From NCBI GenBank assembly GCA_009886815.1, contig QXYP01000113.1:2314-24905 (forward strand): DNA of 22,592 nt, given 5' to 3'. The DNA comes from Halieaceae bacterium (GTDB taxonomy: Bacteria > Pseudomonadota > Gammaproteobacteria > Pseudomonadales > Halieaceae). Of this stretch, positions 18,007-22,592 are shown piece by piece (position 1 is the stretch's first letter; the number at the start of each line of letters is the position of its first letter). The translations under genes and the position numbers were made by a program. The notes below the pieces were generated by a model. The model saw nothing but the letters and a program-made list of their open reading frames with translations, was not told where the DNA came from and made no database searches.

Positions 18007-19670
18007 TGCAGCGTCTATTGTGTAAAGGAGTGCCCGGAGTTGCTCTGCTGCTGTGGTCTGATTTTATATTGGCTGCTGGTGCCCTCGAAGGCGCTTCTGG
18101 ACGTCAAGCAGTCAATCCTATTGCCATTGGCATGTTCCTGCTATTCGTTGCTTTTACCCTTTATGTCACCTGGTGGGCCTCAAAGTCGACAAAAACCAGT
18201 TCCACGTTTTATAACGCCGGCGGTCAAATAACAGGCGCTCAAAATGGTCTCGCTATTGCGGGCGATTTTATGTCTGCAGCGTCTTTTTTGGGTATCACAG
18301 GGCTGATGTATGTAGGGGGGTTCGACGGCTTGATTTTGTCTTTGGGCGCCTTTGGTGCTTGGCCGGTATTTATGTTTTTGTTCGCCAAGCGTGTGCGCAA
18401 TCTGGGTAACTTCACCTTTATCGATGTTATCTCTCAAAGGTTAGACCGCGACCCTATACGACTCGTCACAGCTTTTAGCACGATCCTCATCGTTATTATG
18501 TATCTTATTGCACAGATGGTGGGGGCGGGCACGCTCATCCAATTGCTGTTTGGATTGCCTTATGAGTGGGCTCTTTTGCTCGTTAGCGTGCTGGTGCTCG
18601 CCTATGTTGCCTTTGGTGGCATGTTGGCCACGACCTGGGTACAGATTATCAAGGCTGGTTTATTGCTCACGGGTGTAACGCTCATCTCTGCGTTACTACT
18701 GGCAGATTCAGAGTTCAGTTTCTCTAATTTATTGGGCAAAGCAACAGCAAATCATCCCAGCGGTGAAGGCATATTGCGTGCTGGCTCGATCTTTGACGAC
18801 CCTGTGCAAATACTGACTATTCAGGTTTCGATGTTGTTCGGCACGGTAGGCTTGCCCCATATTCTTATGCGGCTGTTCACGGTCCCGAATATGCATCAAG
18901 CCAAGCTATCTGCTTACTACGCGTCCTTATTTATTGGGTATTTTTATATTGCCCTGCTGGTATTGGGGTTTGGTTCCATAGCCTATGTGGCGGGAAATCC
19001 CGAATTTTTTAATGACCAGGGCAAGCTAATTGGCGGCAGTAATATGGCTGCGATCCATGTGGCGACCGCTATGGGCGGAGATATTTTGACGGGCTTTATG
19101 TCGGCGGTGTGTTTTGCCACCATTTTAGCGGTGGTTGCTGGGCTAACCCTCTCGGGTGCCGCGGCCATTTCTCACGACGTGTATGCGGAGGTGCTTAAGA
19201 AAGGGAAGCCCGATCCAAAAACAGAGCTGCGATTAACCCGTATTAGTGTCCTGCTCATCGGTTTCGCCGCGGTCTCACTGGGTATTGCTTTCCAACATGA
19301 AAATATCGCGTTTATTGCGACGATTCCTATGGTGGTTTCGGCTTCGGTGACTTTTCCTATTCTATTTCTTTCGCTATTTTGGAAGGACTTTACGACTAAG
19401 GGCGCTTTATATGGCGCGGGGGTGGGACTGGTTTCCTCGATTGTTCTCATTGTCTTGGGGCCTCAGGTTTGGGTATCTGTGTTGGGTAACGTCGAGGCGT
19501 TGTTTCCTTATGATTATCCCGCCTTGTTCACTATGCCGGCTTCCGTATTGGTGATGGTCGTTATTTCACTGCAAGATCGCAGCGAAAGAGGGGGCATAGA
19601 TCGGGAAAACTACGATCGTTTGCTCGTGCGCTCAGAATACGGACCATCAGTGACAGAGGCGCTTGATTAA
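18006..19670 (+). CDS. ActP-like sodium:solute symporter, possible phenylacetate permease
   Basis: Cytoplasmic-membrane transporter of the SSS family, 554 residues. It carries an N-terminal signal-like segment and strong similarity to the ActP acetate permease type: FYNAGGQITGAQNGLAIAGD, MSAASFLGITGLMYVGG, YLIAQMVGAGTLIQLLFGLP, FGGMLATTWVQIIKAG, GLPHILMRLFTVP and FATILAVVAGLTLSGAAA. About 13 membrane helices are expected. ActP relatives transport acetate and other short monocarboxylates, and some pseudomonad phenylacetate permeases (PaaL/PhaJ) belong to this family. Location directly after paaE makes phenylacetate uptake the leading inference; acetate is the main alternative. No convincing terminator follows. 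Confidence 0.88.
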   Translation: MQRLLCKGVPGVALLLWSDFILAAGALEGASGRQAVNPIAIGMFLLFVAFTLYVTWWASKSTKTSSTFYNAGGQITGAQNGLAIAGDFMSAASFLGITGLMYVGGFDGLILSLGAFGAWPVFMFLFAKRVRNLGNFTFIDVISQRLDRDPIRLVTAFSTILIVIMYLIAQMVGAGTLIQLLFGLPYEWALLLVSVLVLAYVAFGGMLATTWVQIIKAGLLLTGVTLISALLLADSEFSFSNLLGKATANHPSGEGILRAGSIFDDPVQILTIQVSMLFGTVGLPHILMRLFTVPNMHQAKLSAYYASLFIGYFYIALLVLGFGSIAYVAGNPEFFNDQGKLIGGSNMAAIHVATAMGGDILTGFMSAVCFATILAVVAGLTLSGAAAISHDVYAEVLKKGKPDPKTELRLTRISVLLIGFAAVSLGIAFQHENIAFIATIPMVVSASVTFPILFLSLFWKDFTTKGALYGAGVGLVSSIVLIVLGPQVWVSVLGNVEALFPYDYPALFTMPASVLVMVVISLQDRSERGGIDRENYDRLLVRSEYGPSVTEALD

Positions 19671-19729
19671 TGAATGTATTCGCGTCAATGGCCTCGTCCA
19701 TATCGTGTTTCAAGTGCTATTTACATGTC

Positions 19730-19758
19730 TTGGTGTGTCGTTATGACAGGGTTATACT
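19730..19758 (+). promoter_or_regulatory. Candidate sigma-70 promoter of the amine-oxidation operon
   Basis: TTGGTG (19730-19735) and TATACT (19753-19758) are separated by 17 bases. The -10 matches five of six consensus bases and the -35 three. The leader would be about 150 bases. The -35 directly adjoins TTACATGT, the motif that also occurs in the paaZ promoter gap. Confidence 0.4.
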
Positions 19759-19774
19759 CCGAGAAAGCATAACG
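19739..19774. repeat. Inverted repeat flanking the candidate -10
   Basis: CGTTATG (19739-19745) and CATAACG (19768-19774) are exact reverse complements separated by 22 bases that contain the candidate -10 TATACT. It could be an operator with half-sites on both sides of the promoter core, or chance. Confidence 0.35.
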
Positions 19775-19877
19775 TGTTACCTATTGTGGTTGGGTAGGGT
19801 GCAACGCAACATCAGCGGTCATTGTAGGCCGCGTGTAAGTCGCGCAAGGCACGGTTAAAAGTGCCTGCATAAAAAGA

Positions 19878-19887
19878 AAGCGCGCTT
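19878..19887. repeat. GC-rich palindrome AAGCGCGCTT
   Basis: A perfect 10-base palindrome extended by near-matching AAAGA and TCTTT flanks with one extra A on the left. It lies 28 bases before the aldehyde dehydrogenase ATG. No T-run follows on the plus strand, so it is not a forward terminator; it could be an operator or leader structure. Confidence 0.35.
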
Positions 19888-19915
19888 CTTTGAAGATTAC
19901 AATTAGGGGGATTTT

Positions 19916-21337
19916 ATGTCTGATTATTCAATGCTTATAAACGGTGAAGCCGCTACGGCGGAACACGCAATTGAGGTGATTAATCCTGCAACTGAGACTG
20001 TCATAGCGACAGTGCCGGAGGCCAGTCTCGCCCAGCTCGATGAGGCTGTAGCAGCGGCTAGAAGCGCGTTACCCGACTGGAGCGCGCGGTCTATGGATGA
20101 CCGCAGAGCACTCATCTTAAAAATTGCCGATCGGCTAGAAGAAAATATTGGAGAGCTCGCTCAGCTCCTTAGCGAAGAACAGGGCAAGCCCATTGAGGGC
20201 TTTGCCGGCTTAGGCGCTATGTTTGAGCTCGGGGGCAGTCTCGCATGGATACGATACACGGCCAGCTTAGATTTACCCATTGAGGTTATTCAGGACAACG
20301 ACGAGGCGCGCATTGAGGTGCACCGCAAACCTGTGGGCGTAGTGGGTTCCATTACTCCTTGGAATTACCCGCTGTTAATCACCTGTTGGCACATAATTCC
20401 CGGTCTACTTTCTGGCTGTACCGTGGTGGCGAAGCCTTCTGAGTACACACCCCTTACGGTGCTGAAAGCGATGCATTTGATCAGTGACTTATTGCCCCCT
20501 GGTGTCGTGAACATTGTCACTGGCAAGGGCGCGTTAGGGGCGGCGATATCATCTCACTCTGACATCGATAAAATCGTGTTCACCGGTTCAACCCGCACGG
20601 GTAAGCGGATTATGGAAGCCGCTGCTGATAACTTAAAGCGCCTCACCTTGGAACTCGGGGGCAACGATGCGGCAATTGTATTGCCCGATACCAATGTGGC
20701 AGAGGCAGCGGGTAAGATTTTTGCAACGGCCATGATCAACAATGGTCAGACTTGCGCAGCTTTGAAGCGGCTCTACGTGCATGAAGACATTTACGATGAG
20801 ATGTGCGATGCCCTTGCGGCCATTGCGCAGAGCGTTAAAACAGGCCCGGCTTCAGAGAGCCCAGACTTTGGCCCCATCCAAAATAAAATGCAGTACGACC
20901 GGGTTTGTGAGCTTGCAGAATCTGCTAAGGCCGATGGCGCGACTTTCTTGAGTGGTGGTGAGCCCATGCCAGGTCCGGGGTATTTCTTTCCGGTAACGAT
21001 TGTTAAGGATATACCCGAAAACAGTCGATTGGTTCAGGAGGAGCCTTTTGGTCCCATCCTGCCTGTCGTGAGTTTTTCAGATGTTGAAGATGCTTTGGAA
21101 AGAGCCAATGCGGTGTCGGTAGGCCTTGGCGGCTCGGTGTGGTCCAGTGACGTGCCTGCCGCGCAAAAGCTAGCCTCACGACTCGAGTGCGGTACTGCCT
21201 GGGTCAACAATCACGCTATGATTCAACCTGATGCGCCTTTTGGCGGCGTTAAACAGTCAGGCGTTGGCGTTGAATTTGGTCGCTACGGGCTGGTGGAATA
21301 CACCAACATCCAAACCTTACAAATTTCTAAAGGCTGA
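19916..21337 (+). CDS. Aldehyde dehydrogenase (NAD(P)-dependent), likely phenylacetaldehyde or similar
   Basis: A 473-residue ALDH-superfamily enzyme, cytoplasmic (no signal peptide). Catalytic residues are intact: Asn150 (SITPWNYP), Glu246 (LTLELGGNDA) and Cys280 (NNGQTCAALKR). FTGSTRTGK is the coenzyme-binding turn, and EEPFGPILPV and FGGVKQSGVGVE are family C-terminal blocks. The enzyme oxidises an aldehyde to an acid with NAD(P)+. Because the next gene encodes an amine dehydrogenase large subunit and the paa genes lie upstream, phenylacetaldehyde is the favoured substrate, but sequence alone does not separate it from other medium-chain or aromatic aldehydes. It is 20 bases from the next ATG, so the two are probably co-transcribed. 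Confidence 0.92.
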   Translation: MSDYSMLINGEAATAEHAIEVINPATETVIATVPEASLAQLDEAVAAARSALPDWSARSMDDRRALILKIADRLEENIGELAQLLSEEQGKPIEGFAGLGAMFELGGSLAWIRYTASLDLPIEVIQDNDEARIEVHRKPVGVVGSITPWNYPLLITCWHIIPGLLSGCTVVAKPSEYTPLTVLKAMHLISDLLPPGVVNIVTGKGALGAAISSHSDIDKIVFTGSTRTGKRIMEAAADNLKRLTLELGGNDAAIVLPDTNVAEAAGKIFATAMINNGQTCAALKRLYVHEDIYDEMCDALAAIAQSVKTGPASESPDFGPIQNKMQYDRVCELAESAKADGATFLSGGEPMPGPGYFFPVTIVKDIPENSRLVQEEPFGPILPVVSFSDVEDALERANAVSVGLGGSVWSSDVPAAQKLASRLECGTAWVNNHAMIQPDAPFGGVKQSGVGVEFGRYGLVEYTNIQTLQISKG

Positions 21338-21357
21338 TCACAGTGCGAGGAATAATC

Positions 21358-22530
21358 ATGGTTAAGCAAGGCTTATTTGTGGCGCTACTGGCCGCCGTGG
21401 CTGTTCTGGCCAGCGCGCAGGAGACCCAGCCACCACTTCCTGTAGAGCCAACCGGCATCATCGAAACGCTGCCAGCGCGATATCCGGCTGACTGGTTTTT
21501 TGTTCATGACGCGGCCTTCTTCCACATGTCTGATGGAAAGGTCTATCTCTTAGACACTGACAAGGATTCGATTGGCGATCAAGTGAAAGGGCTGTTTCCT
21601 GTCAGTTTGATGGGCACCTTTATTGAGGCGCCCTCGCGGGGTGAAATCTTTGCGGTTGAGACGTTTCATACTCGAGGTACCCGCGGCGATCGTATCGACG
21701 TGCTGACAATCTGGGACACGGTAAATCTTGCGGCGATTGCCGAGGTCATGCTCCCCACTGGCAAGCGCTTTATGGGTATGCCCGAGCGTGTTGCGCTACA
21801 ACTTTTAAAGAACGATCGCTGGCTCGCGATTTTTAATCTCAGTCCATCGACAACGGTCACGCTGGTTGACCTAGATACCCGTGCCGTCATCGGTGAGATT
21901 CCGATTCCAGGTTGCAGCTTTATTTATGCAAACGGGGACATGGGTTTGAGTGCATTGTGTGCCGACGGCCGCATGCTAACGGTGGTGCTCAATGACGATG
22001 GCTCCGAAAAATCCAGAGTAATGAGTGAAGCTTTTTTTGATTCAGACGACTCCCCCATTTTTGAACGGCCTGCCATGGTCGGTGATATCGCCTACTTCCC
22101 TGCCTTTGACGGGCGAGTACAGCCTGTTGCCATGACCGGAAACGCCGCTTTACCTATGGCGTCCTGGCCGCTATTTGGCAAGGGCGAGGAGGCTTGGGCG
22201 CCTTCGGGTATCGGTATTGACAGTGAGGATGATCTAGGTCGCATTTATTTTCTGATGAACGCTGAGGCTAATGGCGTTGACGGTATGCATAACGCCGGGG
22301 GCAGTGAGATCTGGGTGTTCGATCCTGAGGCAAGGCGCCGCGTTCTCCGGATTCCTCTCCAAGCCTGGGGTCTTTCGTTAGCGGTGGGCCGAGGTGAGGA
22401 GCCTAAAGTACTGGTGACTAATCCCACTGATATGAGTGTGGAACTGTACGACGGTTTGACCGGAAGTTTTATGAAGAAAATTACCGGCTTTGGTCAGGAA
22501 ACGCCGCTTCTGCTGAGGGGTGCTGAGTAG
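21358..22530 (+). CDS. Methylamine/aromatic-amine dehydrogenase large (heavy) subunit, TTQ type
   Basis: Periplasmic beta-propeller subunit of a quinohemoprotein-free TTQ amine dehydrogenase (MauB/AauB family), 390 residues from the ATG at 21358 (GAGGA six bases upstream; the GTG at 21343 is less likely). Residues 1-20 form a signal peptide (cleavage after LASA). Family features: FVHDAAFFHMSDGKVYLLD, an ETFHTRGTRGDRIDVLTIWD block aligning with YHERITRGKRSDVVEVWD of aromatic amine dehydrogenase, a Cys186/Cys201 pair, and AEIWVMD-like GSEIWVFDPEARRRVLRIP. The small subunit carrying the tryptophan tryptophylquinone cofactor must lie past the window end. These enzymes oxidise primary amines to aldehyde and ammonia and pass electrons to a cupredoxin or cytochrome. 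An aromatic-amine role is inferred from the paa and ALDH neighbours; methylamine is the alternative. Confidence 0.88.
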   Translation: MVKQGLFVALLAAVAVLASAQETQPPLPVEPTGIIETLPARYPADWFFVHDAAFFHMSDGKVYLLDTDKDSIGDQVKGLFPVSLMGTFIEAPSRGEIFAVETFHTRGTRGDRIDVLTIWDTVNLAAIAEVMLPTGKRFMGMPERVALQLLKNDRWLAIFNLSPSTTVTLVDLDTRAVIGEIPIPGCSFIYANGDMGLSALCADGRMLTVVLNDDGSEKSRVMSEAFFDSDDSPIFERPAMVGDIAYFPAFDGRVQPVAMTGNAALPMASWPLFGKGEEAWAPSGIGIDSEDDLGRIYFLMNAEANGVDGMHNAGGSEIWVFDPEARRRVLRIPLQAWGLSLAVGRGEEPKVLVTNPTDMSVELYDGLTGSFMKKITGFGQETPLLLRGAE

Positions 22531-22592
22531 ATGTTGCTGTCTGTCTTAGTGGCCGGTATCGCGGCTTTTGTAGGGATTATCTTTTTTCACGC
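22531..22592 (+). CDS. MauE/AauE-like membrane protein, 5' end only
   Basis: An ATG immediately after the stop of the amine dehydrogenase large subunit opens a frame that stays open to the window edge. It encodes 20 residues that are strongly hydrophobic (MLLSVLVAGIAAFVGIIFFH), consistent with a first transmembrane helix. In mau and aau operons the large-subunit gene is followed by mauE/aauE, an integral membrane protein needed for small-subunit maturation, so this is the expected gene. The assignment rests on position and hydrophobicity only. Confidence 0.6.
   Translation, partial: MLLSVLVAGIAAFVGIIFFH

Larger units (their letters stand above)
19671..19915. other. Non-coding gap before the amine-oxidation genes
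   Basis: These 245 bases hold no credible gene; a 62-codon open frame starting at 19670 has no domain or ribosome site. They hold a candidate promoter, a TTACATGT element (19721-19728), an inverted repeat around the -10, a small hairpin (AGGCAC 19847-19852 with GTGCCT 19861-19866) and a GC-rich palindrome (19878-19887). A strong Shine-Dalgarno AGGGGG (19905-19910) lies five bases before the aldehyde dehydrogenase ATG. The length and dense symmetry suggest a regulated promoter and a structured leader. Confidence 0.6.

Noticed and set aside
19670..19858. A 62-codon open frame after the symporter gene
   Set aside because: Although its ATG nearly abuts the symporter stop, the peptide has no recognisable features and the region is better explained as promoter and leader.

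Overview
The window reads as a piece of a Gram-negative, probably marine gammaproteobacterial chromosome with medium GC. The evidence is two full-length TonB-dependent outer-membrane receptors, two lipoprotein-type amide hydrolases, and a phenylacetate gene set very close in motif and length to the enterobacterial/pseudomonad Paa proteins. A Cellvibrionales-type lineage (Halieaceae or relatives) is a guess from gene content only. No rRNA, tRNA, CRISPR array, insertion sequence or phage gene was seen.

Left part (1-9378), uptake and amide hydrolysis: a TonB-dependent receptor (125-2425, +) ends in a clear intrinsic terminator and is followed by a lipoprotein penicillin-acylase-family Ntn hydrolase (2505-5057, +). 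Converging on it are a second TonB-dependent receptor (5194-7506, -), with its own terminator, and behind that a lipoprotein amidase-signature hydrolase (7921-9378, -). A 414-base gap with no credible gene separates the receptor and the amidase.

Middle part (9535-17686, +), aerobic phenylacetate degradation: a tightly packed run paaZ-paaG-paaI-paaJ-paaA-paaB-paaC-paaD-paaE. It encodes the ring-epoxidising monooxygenase (PaaABCE, with PaaD as maturation factor), the epoxide/oxepin isomerase, the bifunctional ring-opening enzyme, a rescue thioesterase and the beta-ketothiolase. Catalytic residues are intact wherever I could check them. The CoA ligase (paaK), the two beta-oxidation steps (paaF, paaH) and a paaX/paaR regulator are not in the window. 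The amidase and paaZ are divergent across about 156 bases holding a perfect TTACATGTAA palindrome.

Right part (17764-22592, +), transport and amine oxidation: a small two-helix membrane protein and an ActP-like sodium:solute symporter, probably a monocarboxylate (phenylacetate or acetate) uptake pair. After a 245-base regulatory gap come an NAD(P)-type aldehyde dehydrogenase, the beta-propeller large subunit of a methylamine/aromatic-amine dehydrogenase (TTQ type), and the first 20 codons of what looks like MauE/AauE.

Taken together the window looks like a funnel into phenylacetyl-CoA. A periplasmic TTQ amine dehydrogenase would turn an aromatic amine such as 2-phenylethylamine into phenylacetaldehyde, the aldehyde dehydrogenase would make phenylacetate, the symporter would import phenylacetate, and the Paa enzymes would open the ring. 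The acylase and amidase could release phenylacetate or amines from amides. The Paa assignments are strong. The amine-dehydrogenase family is well supported, but its substrate and the acylase/amidase link are inference.
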